Source of the DNA: Deefgea piscis
GTDB taxonomy: Bacteria > Pseudomonadota > Gammaproteobacteria > Burkholderiales > Chitinibacteraceae
Assembly: GCF_013284055.1 (NCBI RefSeq)
Contig: NZ_CP054143.1
Location: 1,984,001-2,048,000, forward strand
Direction: 5' to 3'
DNA: 64,000 nt
The notes under the pieces were generated by a model. That model had not been told where the DNA came from. It searched no databases and was given only the letters and a program-made list of their open reading frames with translations. The translations under genes were made by a program, and so were the position numbers. Of the stretch, positions 52,023-60,329 are shown one piece after another; position 1 is the stretch's first letter, and each line of letters begins with the position of its first letter.

Positions 52023-52847
52023 ATGAAATGGAAACAAAGTAGCGTTTTACCCGGGTTTAATTTAGCGCTCGGCTATAGCGTGCTGTATTTATCGTTGATT
52101 GTATTGCTGCCATTGGCCGCTTTGATTAGTAAATCGATGGGTTTGGATTGGGCGTCGTTTTGGGCCATTGTCACCGAGCCGCGAGTGGTGGCCAGTTATA
52201 AAGTCACTTTTGGCGCTTCATTGATCGCGGCGCTGATTAATCTATTTGTCGGCTTGCTGATTGCTTGGGTGTTGGTGCGATATTCCTTTCCCGGCAAACG
52301 CTTTATCGACGCCTTGGTGGATTTGCCTTTTGCGTTGCCAACGGCGGTGGCGGGGATTGCTTTAGCCACGCTGTATGCGCCCAATGGTTTGTTGGGGGCG
52401 CCTTTAGATCAGCTCGGCATCAAGATTGCGTTTACTCCCGCCGGCATTGTGTTGGCGCTGACCTTTATTACCTTACCGTTTGTGGTGCGCACGGTGCAGC
52501 CAGTGCTCGAGGACATGGAAAAAGAGCTGGAAGAGGCGGCATCTAGCTTGGGGGCCACTCGCTGGCAGATTTTTTGCAAAGTGATTTTACCGACGATTTT
52601 TCCGGCGCTGCTGACTGGTTTTACGCTGGCCTTTGCTCGCGCGATTGGTGAGTTTGGTTCGGTGATTTTTATTGCGGGCAATATGCCGTTTAAATCCGAA
52701 ATCACCCCTTTGATGATTATCTCCAAATTGGAGCAATACGATTATTTGGGCGCGACAGCGATTGCGGTGGTGATGCTGGTGGTTTCATTTGCATTATTAC
52801 TACTGATTAATGGTTTGCAGTGGTGGGTGACACGGCATCGTCGCTAG
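52023..52847 (+). CDS. cysT: Sulfate ABC transporter permease CysT (CysU)
   Basis: 274 residues with six membrane segments. The family start GFNLALGYSVLYLSLIVLLPLAALI is present and the coupling loop is EEAASSLGATRWQIFCKVILPTIFPALLTGF. It partners CysW in the inner membrane. An ATAAGGA ribosome site lies directly at the edge of the inserted element. The gene is followed after 15 bp by cysW. Confidence 0.94.
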   Translation: MKWKQSSVLPGFNLALGYSVLYLSLIVLLPLAALISKSMGLDWASFWAIVTEPRVVASYKVTFGASLIAALINLFVGLLIAWVLVRYSFPGKRFIDALVDLPFALPTAVAGIALATLYAPNGLLGAPLDQLGIKIAFTPAGIVLALTFITLPFVVRTVQPVLEDMEKELEEAASSLGATRWQIFCKVILPTIFPALLTGFTLAFARAIGEFGSVIFIAGNMPFKSEITPLMIISKLEQYDYLGATAIAVVMLVVSFALLLLINGLQWWVTRHRR

Positions 52848-52862
52848 TTCTAGGAGAATAAA

Positions 52863-53732
52863 ATGGCAACACAGATTGCAAAAAGAGTAGTCACCACTGA
52901 AGCGCCTTGGGTGCGCTATACGCTGACCGGTTTGGCCTTGGTATTGATCGGCGTTATGCTGATTATCCCGTTGTTTTCAGTGTTTTTTGAAGCTTTGCAT
53001 CAAGGCTGGGGCTTGTATCAAGCATCCTTGGTTGAAAGCGATGCGCTGGCGGCGATAAAACTGACGTTGATTGTGGCGGCGATTGCGCTGCCGTTAAATT
53101 TAACCTTTGGTGTGGCTGCCGCTTGGGCGATAGCGAAGTTTGAATTTAAAGGTAAAAGCCTGTTGATTACCTTAATTGACTTGCCGTTTGCCGTGTCGCC
53201 GGTGGTGGCTGGCTTGATTTATGTGCTGCTGTTTGGCGCACATGGCTGGTGGGGCGAGTGGCTGGCGGAACACAATATTAAGGTTATTTTTGCCGTTCCC
53301 GGCATTGTCTTGGCAACGGTGTTTGTGACGTTTCCGTTTGTGGCGCGAGAGTTGATTCCACTGATGCAAGCGCAAGGCACAGATGAAGAGCAAGCGGCGT
53401 TGGTGCTTGGCGCAAGCGGTTGGCAAACGTTTTGGTATGTCACCTTACCCAATATTAAATGGGGCTTGCTGTACGGCGTGATTTTGGCCAATGCCCGGGC
53501 GATGGGGGAGTTTGGCGCGGTATCGGTGGTGTCGGGGCATATTCGCGGCATGACCAATACGATTCCCTTGCACGTTGAGATTTTGTACAACGAATACAAT
53601 TTTGTCGGTGCTTTTGCTTGCGCGTCGATTCTGGCTTTATTGGCGTTACTGACTCTGGCAATCAAAAGCTATATCGAGTGGCGTACCGAGCAGCAAGAAA
53701 TCGCCGATCGTCGTTCGGCAATGCAAGCCTAA
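52863..53732 (+). CDS. cysW: Sulfate ABC transporter permease CysW
   Basis: 289 residues with six membrane segments. Characteristic CysW segments are LIDLPFAVSPVVAGLIYVLLFGAHGWWGEWL, the coupling loop EEQAALVLGASGWQTFWYVTLPNIKWGLLYG and ANARAMGEFGAVSVVSGHIRGMTNTIPLHVEILYNEYNF. The ATG has a TAGGAG ribosome site. It forms the channel with CysT for sulfate delivered by the Sbp proteins. Confidence 0.95.
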   Translation: MATQIAKRVVTTEAPWVRYTLTGLALVLIGVMLIIPLFSVFFEALHQGWGLYQASLVESDALAAIKLTLIVAAIALPLNLTFGVAAAWAIAKFEFKGKSLLITLIDLPFAVSPVVAGLIYVLLFGAHGWWGEWLAEHNIKVIFAVPGIVLATVFVTFPFVARELIPLMQAQGTDEEQAALVLGASGWQTFWYVTLPNIKWGLLYGVILANARAMGEFGAVSVVSGHIRGMTNTIPLHVEILYNEYNFVGAFACASILALLALLTLAIKSYIEWRTEQQEIADRRSAMQA

Positions 53733-53817
53733 ATGCAGCACCGTGTCGCCCAATTGAACCCAATTGAAAGTCGCGGCACGGCGACGCAGCAATCGATCAA
53801 AAACCGAATAGATCAGT

Positions 53818-53857
53818 CACCGTATTGGTGGTCTTAGCATATCACCCTGATACGGTG
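53818..53857 (+). promoter_or_regulatory. Nested hairpin in the leader of cysA
   Basis: CACCGTAT / ATACGGTG forms the outer stem and TGGTG / TCACC an inner one in the 141-bp gap between cysW and cysA. It ends 16 bp before the cysA start and has no T tract. An effect on cysA translation or mRNA stability is possible. Confidence 0.45.
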
Positions 53858-53873
53858 GCACGAGGAATAAACC

Positions 53874-54914
53874 ATGAGCATCGAAATTCGCAATATCGTT
53901 AAAACATTTGGCGACTTTAAAGCGCTTAATGACTTGAGCTTGAATGTTGAATCTGGAGAATTAATTGCGCTGCTTGGGCCGTCAGGCTGCGGCAAAACGT
54001 CTTTGCTGCGGGTGATTGCCGGGCTAGAAACGCCAGACTCTGGGCAAATTTTATTTCACGGCGAAGATACCACCGATACGCATGTGCGTGAACGCCAAGT
54101 GGGTTTTGTCTTTCAGCACTATGCCCTGTTTCGCCATATGACGGTATTTGAAAACGTGGCGTTTGGCTTACGCGTGCGCCCGAAATCCACCCGACCGAGC
54201 GACGCGGAAATTAAACGTAAAGTGCATGAATTACTCAATCTGGTGCAACTCGATTGGTTGGCCGATCGCTATCCTGCGCAACTGTCTGGCGGGCAAAGAC
54301 AGCGCATTGCATTAGCGCGGGCTTTGGCGGTTGAACCGAAAGTCTTGCTGCTCGATGAGCCATTTGGTGCGCTCGACACCAAGGTGCGTAAAGAGTTACG
54401 CCGTTGGTTGCGCCGCCTACACGATGAAATCAACGTTACTTCAGTGTTTGTGACCCACGATCAAGAAGAAGCGCTAGAAGTAGCAGATCGCGTAGTGGTG
54501 ATGAATCAAGGCCAAATTGAGCAAATTGGTACGCCAAGCGAAGTTTACGACACGCCAGCCAGCCCGTTTGTGTACCAGTTTTTGGGTGATGTGAATTTAT
54601 TTCACTCTCGGGTACACGAAGGCTGGGCCAAGGTGGGCAGCGGTCAATTTGCCGCCGAGCCAGGCGAGCACGCCACCGTGTATGTGCGCCCGCATGAAAT
54701 TGATTTGAGCCGTATTGCCAGCTTGCATGCGATTGAAGGCACCATCACCCATATTCGTTTATTGGGCGCGACGGTGAGGCTTGAAGTGGAAGTGGCAGAT
54801 CATGAAGTCGTTGAAGTCGAACTCACCCGCGAGCGACAGCTCGAAGGCGCATGGCAAGTCGCCGAAACCGTTTACCTCGTGCCACGCGAAATCAAAATTA
54901 GCACCGCAGCCTAA
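53874..54914 (+). CDS. cysA: Sulfate ABC transporter ATP-binding protein
   Basis: 346 residues. Walker [13 protein letters not shown], signature [14 protein letters not shown], Walker [13 protein letters not shown] and the switch segment [22 protein letters not shown] are intact. The C-terminal TOBE-like domain ([12 protein letters not shown]...[20 protein letters not shown]) is typical of CysA. It energises CysT/CysW. A terminator follows at 54984. Confidence 0.95.
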   Translation: MSIEIRNIVKTFGDFKALNDLSLNVESGELIALLGPSGCGKTSLLRVIAGLETPDSGQILFHGEDTTDTHVRERQVGFVFQHYALFRHMTVFENVAFGLRVRPKSTRPSDAEIKRKVHELLNLVQLDWLADRYPAQLSGGQRQRIALARALAVEPKVLLLDEPFGALDTKVRKELRRWLRRLHDEINVTSVFVTHDQEEALEVADRVVVMNQGQIEQIGTPSEVYDTPASPFVYQFLGDVNLFHSRVHEGWAKVGSGQFAAEPGEHATVYVRPHEIDLSRIASLHAIEGTITHIRLLGATVRLEVEVADHEVVEVELTRERQLEGAWQVAETVYLVPREIKISTAA

Positions 54915-54983
54915 TGCGTTTAGCTCAGCCCAATATCAAGGTGGATATTGGGTGAGCGATGAACCTACACCCTTGCCATTAAC

Positions 54984-55018
54984 GAAGTCATTGTCATTAG
55001 GCAATGACTTCTATTTTT
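54984..55018 (+). terminator. Rho-independent terminator after cysA
   Basis: Ten-bp perfect stem GAAGTCATTG / CAATGACTTC with an eight-base loop, followed by TATTTTTG. Confidence 0.85.
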
Positions 55019-55142
55019 GGGCTGCTCATTACGGTTAATGCAACGATACATACAGCTAAGTCGTGTGATTTTCGTAGGCAAGTTAAACTGGCTATCAGTG
55101 GCCGTTGTCGGCCCAGAAAGGAAGGTGTTTGTAGCTTGGTGC

Positions 55143-55201
55143 TGAGCTTGCGAAGCCCAACAATCGCGGTAAACGTTGGGCTGCATTTCATTTAGCCCAA
55201 C
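55143..55201. repeat. 59-bp inverted repeat, left copy
   Basis: Perfect reverse complement of 57797-57855 over 59 bases. The unit itself contains smaller palindromes (GCCCAAC..GTTGGGC and GTTGGGCT..AGCCCAAC), of a type common as dispersed repeats in Proteobacteria. It ends 20 bp before the HTH gene start. Confidence 0.9.
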
Positions 55202-55221
55202 CTATACACTGGCCATTTTAT

Positions 55222-56106
55222 TTGCATTTAAAAGAGCTTCACTTGGATTATTTTTGTTTTGAATCAGTTGAATGTATAGGCAAACCAATTTCCGTAGATT
55301 TTGAAAAATACGAGAACAATATTGCTTATGCAATTGGGCACAGTCTTGCGGATTACCGCAAATGTGTAAAAAACGGGCAGCAAGAAATGGCCAATTGCTT
55401 TGGCGTTTCTATTGGGCAATATCGTAAATATGAAGCTGGAATTGATGTGCCTAAAATGCATTCAGCGGCTAGATGGTCTGCGACAACAGGGGCACCATTA
55501 CCGCTGTTGTTCAAATATACCGAATACGCTAAATTTTTCCCGCCGGAAGAATTGATATGTCGCTCCTATTTCAATTTAATTGCCAAATCGAATGATAAGA
55601 ATTTTTATTCGCTACTCAGTTTGCTGTCCGGCAAGCCTGAGTGGAGTAATTGTGTTGCTGCAGATGATGAGGCACTAAATTTTCAACAGGCTCTTGATGA
55701 TGTACTGACCAATTACTATTTCAGAGTTATGAAAAACTTTGAGGCAATGCGTCACTTTCACAATTTATCTCGCGGTGAAATGGCGCATTTGTTGGGCGTA
55801 TCTGCGGCTACCTACGCTAAATATGCCAGCCAAGCAGAAAAAATCAGTATCTCACTGCTCTTATATGCGCGAGCTCATGTCGCACTCAGCATTGATACAA
55901 ATTGGGCTGAAACAGGAAGTACGTTTTATTCCCTGATTAATAAAAGACGAAAAGACCGAACCTCTGTTATTGAAGGGCTTTTGCAAAATCTTAACAAGAG
56001 AAATGCCGATAATTTCCAGTCTATGTTAAGTCTATTTGGTGAGCAGCATGCGCGTATCCAACAATTGCAAGGCGCTCTGAGTAATGTGCCCGAGCGCATT
56101 AATTAA
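55222..56106 (+). CDS. Protein with two helix-turn-helix (XRE-like) domains, unknown role
   Basis: 294 residues from a TTG; no upstream start exists in the frame and the next Met is about 55 residues in, so the start is uncertain. Two related HTH regions can be seen: EMANCFGVSIGQYRKYEAGIDVP (about residues 56-80) and EMAHLLGVSAATYAKYASQ (about residues 188-206), joined by a helical linker. The second half (LLYARAHVALSIDTNWAETGS, then a basic KRRKDR and a helical tail) is unlike known toxins. The gene is A/T-rich and sits inside the 59-bp inverted repeats, just before a convergent sugar-efflux gene, so recent acquisition is likely. It may regulate the neighbouring transporter; that is inference. 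Confidence 0.65.
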   Translation: MHLKELHLDYFCFESVECIGKPISVDFEKYENNIAYAIGHSLADYRKCVKNGQQEMANCFGVSIGQYRKYEAGIDVPKMHSAARWSATTGAPLPLLFKYTEYAKFFPPEELICRSYFNLIAKSNDKNFYSLLSLLSGKPEWSNCVAADDEALNFQQALDDVLTNYYFRVMKNFEAMRHFHNLSRGEMAHLLGVSAATYAKYASQAEKISISLLLYARAHVALSIDTNWAETGSTFYSLINKRRKDRTSVIEGLLQNLNKRNADNFQSMLSLFGEQHARIQQLQGALSNVPERIN

Positions 56107-56156
56107 CAATTAAGGCAACTGTACTGGGATTAAATTTAGTCATTGCAGCTATGCAA

Positions 56157-57341
56157 TTACGCACATGTAGGCGCTGTAATGGCAATGCAATTAGTATCGG
56201 CTTGCCGCGCAAGATGAAAGCAAATCAAGGAAAGAATGCACATAATGACATTGCTCGCCAAAGCAAGGTGATAACCCCAGCTACTTGCCAATAAGCCGCC
56301 AACAAAAGCCCCCAGCGCCATGCCACCTACGATTGAATTTGCATATAAGGTCGATGCATAACCCAATCGATTTTTGGCTTGATGTTGAAAAAATTGTAAG
56401 CCTGCTGTTGCACTCAGGGCGATACTTGCCGCACCTATCATTTGTATTGCCAGTAAAAATACCATGGATGCTGCAGTTACAAACAATAGGTAATAAATTG
56501 AGCCTAAGGCTGCAGCAAGAAGTAATTGTTTTTGATGACTAATTCTTTTGCTGATTCTTCCTGATAGCAACATTAAAGGAATTTCAAATGCTGCAGTCAA
56601 TCCAAAAAAAACACCGGGCAGCCACTCGGGATGTTTTGCCATTTTCATAATATACAAAGGCATGGCCATCGTATAATTGGTTCCCGCTGCAAATAAAAAC
56701 ACCATCCCCGCTATCGCGAATAATAGTTTGAGATTTAATTTTGTATTTTCAGAACCGGTTTCTAATTTTTGCTGCTCAGGCTTTACCGCGAGCGGCATAT
56801 GCAGCTTTAACGCGGCAAAGGCAATGCAAGCATATGAAACAATCAGAATTGCGAACGTAATATTAAAACTGAATAAACTAACTAGGCTAAAGGCCATTGG
56901 TGGGCCAATTACCCATGCCATAGATACTACTGCACGCATTGTTCCCATTAAAGACTCATTTTCATCACCGAACACTTCAGCGGCAAGAGCAAAAAGCTGC
57001 GGAGCGCCAATTGACACGCAGGCCAGTAAAGTCAGGCCAATAAATGCGAGCGCGTAGATATTCTTGATAAAGATAAAACCGATGAAGGCCAATATGCCAC
57101 ATGCAGCTGAAAATATAATTAATTTATGCCGAGCGATACCACGGTCTGAATACATGGCAACTAGCTGTGATACCAAAATCGTAGCAAAACTAGATATAGC
57201 AAGATAAGTGCCAACGAGAGATGGCGTAGCGCCCAGCTCATTCACAAAAAAATAGCTTTGCAATGGCCCAAAAATTGATGAACAAATCCCCATAAGAAAA
57301 GTGACTCCAAGGAATATGAATTGACTTGAATTTATTTTTGG
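56157..57341 (-). CDS. MFS transporter, sugar efflux (SetA/SetB-like)
   Basis: 394 residues from the ATG at 57341; a TTG at 57383 would add 14. Twelve membrane segments. The N-terminus FIFLGVTFLMGICSSIFGPLQSYFFVNELGATPSLVGTYLAISSFATILVSQLVAMYSDRGIARHKLIIF is typical of the SET family, which pumps glucosides, lactose or glucose analogues out of the cell. The gene is convergent with the HTH gene (51-bp gap) and is A/T-rich. Both lie between the inverted 59-bp repeats. A drug-transport role is also possible. Confidence 0.82.
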   Translation of the reverse strand, partial: PKINSSQFIFLGVTFLMGICSSIFGPLQSYFFVNELGATPSLVGTYLAISSFATILVSQLVAMYSDRGIARHKLIIFSAACGILAFIGFIFIKNIYALAFIGLTLLACVSIGAPQLFALAAEVFGDENESLMGTMRAVVSMAWVIGPPMAFSLVSLFSFNITFAILIVSYACIAFAALKLHMPLAVKPEQQKLETGSENTKLNLKLLFAIAGMVFLFAAGTNYTMAMPLYIMKMAKHPEWLPGVFFGLTAAFEIPLMLLSGRISKRISHQKQLLLAAALGSIYYLLFVTAASMVFLLAIQMIGAASIALSATAGLQFFQHQAKNRLGYASTLYANSIVGGMALGAFVGGLLASSWGYHLALASNVIMCILSLICFHLARQADTNCIAITAPTCA

Positions 57342-57653
57342 CATTGATGAGCCCAGAGAATGATTTGCATAAATAAATGCCAATCTCTCTTTATCAATAG
57401 AGTGGCATTTGAATTTTAAATTGCAGAAAAAAGCAATTTGGATGGCAAATCATACATAAGCCAGTAGCGACACAAAATCCGCCAAGATATATCTTTTAGT
57501 TCGCAAAAATATACCTTTGCGACTTGAGGCCACCTGAGAAGTATGAGCAACCCTACGGTTGGATACAACGCATAGGTTAGTGGATATACGGTTTGAGGAT
57601 TTGTCCGAAACTACTGAAGCTCATTTATGACATGCGAAATGGCAGCTTCATTT

Positions 57654-57790
57654 ACCACGTACGGCACAATACTGTAGGGTGCTGATGAGCGTAGCGAATC
57701 GCGCCGTTGCGATGTTTATTTACGGCTAATGCGGCGCAATTCGCTGCGCTCATTGTCGCCCTACGGCAGATTTAACTCGGCGGACATCCG
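57654..57790. repeat. 136-bp direct repeat, copy A (long imperfect hairpin)
   Basis: Matches 57855-57990 with few differences and one indel. Each copy can fold as a long imperfect stem: GTAGGGTGCTGATGAGCG.. pairs with ..CGCTCATTGTCGCCCTAC around an A/T-rich loop. This pattern is similar to dispersed palindromic repeats known in many Proteobacteria. Confidence 0.85.
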
Positions 57791-57796
57791 CAGTGC

Positions 57797-57855
57797 GTTG
57801 GGCTAAATGAAATGCAGCCCAACGTTTACCGCGATTGTTGGGCTTCGCAAGCTCA
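57797..57855. repeat. 59-bp inverted repeat, right copy
   Basis: Perfect reverse complement of 55143-55201. It is sandwiched exactly between the two 136-bp direct repeats. Confidence 0.9.
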
Positions 57856-57990
57856 CCACGTACGGCGCAATACTGTAGGGTGCTGAAAGCTACGCAAATC
57901 GCGCCGTTGCGATGTTTATTTACGGCTAATGCGGCGCAATTCGCTGCGCTCATTGTCGCCCTACGGCAGCTTTAACTCGGCGGACATCTG
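57855..57990. repeat. 136-bp direct repeat, copy B (long imperfect hairpin)
   Basis: Second copy of the element at 57654-57790, in the same orientation; the central 90 bases are almost identical. Confidence 0.85.
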
Positions 57991-58119
57991 CCACCCACCA
58001 AACCATTTAAGCGGTGACTTTGGCGGTGCAGCATTCGCCCCGTGCCGATTTCATGCCCAAGCAAACAACTCGTTTTCTGCATGAAAGAGGCCGGATCTGG
58101 TTTTTTACTGAGTCAAAGC

Positions 58120-59316
58120 TTACCAATTGGTCTCGCGTTCGGGGCTGGCTGAGGTTTGGTGGATGCTTAAGTCGGCGCCGTTAAATTCTTCTTCGTCAGT
58201 CAGACGAATGCCGACGGTTTTTTTCAATACGCCATACACCAGATAGCCACCAGCAAAAGCAATCACCACGCCGAGTAGGGTGCCGACCACTTGCGCTAGG
58301 ATACTCACCCCACCTATACCGCCCAAGTAGGTGCTGCCAAAAATTCCTGCAGCAATACCCCCCCATGCACCGCAAATACCATGCAGTGGCCAGACGCCAA
58401 GTACGTCGTCGATTTTCCAGCGGTTTTGCGTCAGGGTAAATAGCCATACAAACAGCCCACCAGCAATGCCGCCAACAACCAGCGCGCCCAAGGGATGCAT
58501 GATGTCGGAGCCAGCACACACTGCGACTAAGCCAGCGAGTGGGCCGTTATGAATAAAGCCGGGGTCGTTTTTGCCGACGACGGTGGCAACTAATGTACCG
58601 CCCACCATCGCCATGAGTGAATTCATGGCCACTAGGCCGGAAATACCTGCGATTTTTTGCGCGCTCATCACGTTAAAGCCAAACCAGCCGACGATCAAAA
58701 TCCAGGCGCCTAAGGCTAAAAATGGGATGCTAGATGGTGGATGCGCGGCGATACGACCTTCTTTACTGTAGCGCCCACGGCGCGCGCCCAGATGCAGTAC
58801 CGCAGCTAGGCCAATCCAACCGCCGACCGCATGCACCACCACTGAGCCGGCAAAGTCATGAAAGGGCGCGCCAAACCAAGCTTTAAATAGATCTTGCATG
58901 CCGAAATTATTATTCCACACCATGCCTTCAAAAAAGGGATAGATAAAGCCGACCAGTAAAAAAGTCGCCGCCGATTGTGGATGAAACTTGGCGCGCTCAG
59001 CAATACCGCCAGAAACAATGGCTGGAATGGCGGCAGCAAAAGTGAGTAAAAAGAAAAACTTAACCAGCTCAAAACCATGGTTTTGTAGCATATCGCTGGC
59101 GGGGCCAAAAAAATGCACGCCGTAGGCGATACCGTAGCCAATAAAAAAATAAGCGATGGCGGATACGGCAAAGTCGGTCAAAATTTTAACTAAGGCATTG
59201 ACCTGATTTTTTTTGCGTACCGTGCCTAATTCTAAAAAAGCAAAGCCGGCATGCATCGCCAAAATCATAATGGCGCCTAATAAAATAAATAAAACGTCGA
59301 CACTACTCGCACTCAT
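58120..59316 (-). CDS. amtB: Ammonium transporter
   Basis: 398 residues and about eleven membrane helices. Conserved Amt features are the N-terminal FLELGTVRKKNQVNALVKILTDFAVSAIAYFFIGYG, the two pore histidines in AGSVVVHAVGGW and WPLHGICGAWGG, and the phenylalanine-gate region EGMVWNNNFGMQDLF. No signal peptide is evident. The gene has a GGGAG ribosome site and a sigma-54 promoter upstream, so expression under nitrogen limitation is expected. glnK, which usually accompanies amtB, is not adjacent. The C-terminal tail (TDEEEFNGADLSIHQ) has the conserved E-E-F-N-G-A-D-L-S motif that contacts PII. Confidence 0.95.
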   Translation of the reverse strand: MSASSVDVLFILLGAIMILAMHAGFAFLELGTVRKKNQVNALVKILTDFAVSAIAYFFIGYGIAYGVHFFGPASDMLQNHGFELVKFFFLLTFAAAIPAIVSGGIAERAKFHPQSAATFLLVGFIYPFFEGMVWNNNFGMQDLFKAWFGAPFHDFAGSVVVHAVGGWIGLAAVLHLGARRGRYSKEGRIAAHPPSSIPFLALGAWILIVGWFGFNVMSAQKIAGISGLVAMNSLMAMVGGTLVATVVGKNDPGFIHNGPLAGLVAVCAGSDIMHPLGALVVGGIAGGLFVWLFTLTQNRWKIDDVLGVWPLHGICGAWGGIAAGIFGSTYLGGIGGVSILAQVVGTLLGVVIAFAGGYLVYGVLKKTVGIRLTDEEEFNGADLSIHQTSASPERETNW

Positions 59317-59361
59317 TGCTTGCTCCCTTAGTGATCAGCTTGAAAACGGATCGGCACTAAA

Positions 59362-59377
59362 AGCAAGCATTATGCCA
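59362..59377 (-). promoter_or_regulatory. Sigma-54 promoter of amtB
   Basis: On the minus strand the sequence is TGGCATAATGCTTGCT, which fits the TGGCAyr-N4-TTGCw consensus exactly, with the GG and GC at -24/-12. The transcript would start near 59352, giving a leader of about 36 nt before the ATG. Confidence 0.88.
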
Positions 59378-59487
59378 TTGCCATTAAGTGATTGATTTGA
59401 TGGGCTTATGGCGCTAGGCGCAGCAGAATGGTGCTCGATTGCGGGCACTGCAGGGGCAATCAGCGTGCCGCAATGGTGCGTACGGAT

Positions 59488-60273
59488 TTATTTTGGTGCG
59501 CTTTTTTGCCGTGCATGGCGAAAATAGCGGGTATTGGCATAAAAGTCGGCGTCTTGCTCGGGCCACCATTGTGGAATGCCCAAATACGGCAGTGGCGGCA
59601 GTTGGCGTGGGGTTTGTAATGCGTGTTGCTCGATTTGTTCGGCAATTCGGCGATCAAGTTCTTGGCGTTGCAGGATTAAATCAAGCGCAAAAAAATCCGT
59701 ATCTACTTGAATCGGCCAGCATTTACCGGTTAGGCCAATAAAAGGTTGTAATAGGTTTTCCAGCGTGGCGTGGCCAAAAACAAAGGCGCTGATTTCTTGG
59801 CCCCATGCTTTGGCCTCGTCAACAAATAAGGCTTGCCATTGATGCGCGACCATCAGCTCAAGTAGCGCCGGGCGGCTATACGGCAAAATTAAGCCGCATT
59901 CATCAAACAAGGTGGCCGCATCACGCACTGGCCCACGGATTTTGCTGTCGGGATCGGCTTGCATCGCTTTAAAGTGCAGCGCATTAAGTGCCACTTTGCT
60001 TTTGGGGTAGGCTTGCCAAATGGTGGCGTTAAACGTGTCATGCCAGTTTAAGCGGGTAGCGACACGGCCTTTTTGGTAGATTTCAAGTTCGTAATATTCA
60101 GTGATGCTATCGGGATCGACAAACTGAATGTTTGCGCCGCCTTGGGTTTGGATACGCTCACTCACCGTTAACCAATCGGCGTGCAATGGGGCTTGGGAAA
60201 AGCGCTTTAGATAGGGTAAAACCGGTGCAAAGGCAGGGGTGCTCGAGAAAAAATCAAGGGGCCATGAGGTCAT
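59488..60273 (-). CDS. DUF3025 domain protein
   Basis: 261 residues from the ATG at 60273. The open frame begins three codons earlier at a TTG. The sequence includes the DUF3025 patterns YYELEIYQKGRVATRLNWHDTFNATIWQAYPKSKVALNALHF and AFVFGHATLENLLQPFIGLTGKCWPI. This family is common in Beta- and Gammaproteobacteria and its function is not established. No signal peptide or membrane segment. It begins about 57 bp after the tpx stop, past a hairpin terminator, so it may be expressed with or separately from tpx. Confidence 0.85.
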   Translation of the reverse strand: MTSWPLDFFSSTPAFAPVLPYLKRFSQAPLHADWLTVSERIQTQGGANIQFVDPDSITEYYELEIYQKGRVATRLNWHDTFNATIWQAYPKSKVALNALHFKAMQADPDSKIRGPVRDAATLFDECGLILPYSRPALLELMVAHQWQALFVDEAKAWGQEISAFVFGHATLENLLQPFIGLTGKCWPIQVDTDFFALDLILQRQELDRRIAEQIEQHALQTPRQLPPLPYLGIPQWWPEQDADFYANTRYFRHARQKSAPK

Positions 60274-60281
60274 AAAATTCA

Positions 60282-60320
60282 AAAATTAAACAGGGTTAAA
60301 CAGTGCGAAGTTTAACCCTG
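60282..60320 (-). terminator. Rho-independent terminator of tpx
   Basis: Eleven-bp stem CAGGGTTAAAC / GTTTAACCCTG (60291-60301 / 60310-60320) followed on the minus strand by TTTAATTTTT. Confidence 0.85.
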
Positions 60321-60329
60321 ATCTGGCGC

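Larger units (their letters stand above)
54915..55221. other. Intergenic region after cysA with terminator and repeat
   Basis: 307 bp. It holds a long stem without T tract (GCTCAGCCCAATATC.../...GATATTGGGTGAGC, about 54923-54957), the terminator at 54984-55018 and the left 59-bp inverted repeat (55143-55201). The start of the HTH gene follows 20 bp later. Confidence 0.6.
57342..58119. other. Repeat-rich non-coding region between the efflux gene and amtB
   Basis: 778 bp with no supportable gene. After the A/T-rich promoter region of the efflux gene (about 57342-57500) it contains two 136-bp direct repeats separated by the right copy of the 59-bp inverted repeat. The last ~120 bp before amtB's stop show nothing recognisable. 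Confidence 0.6.

Noticed and set aside
55143-57990. CRISPR array or toxin-antitoxin/defence island near the repeats
   Set aside because: The repeats are few, long and of two kinds with no regular spacers; the two genes are an HTH protein and an MFS transporter, with no nuclease, toxin or Cas features.
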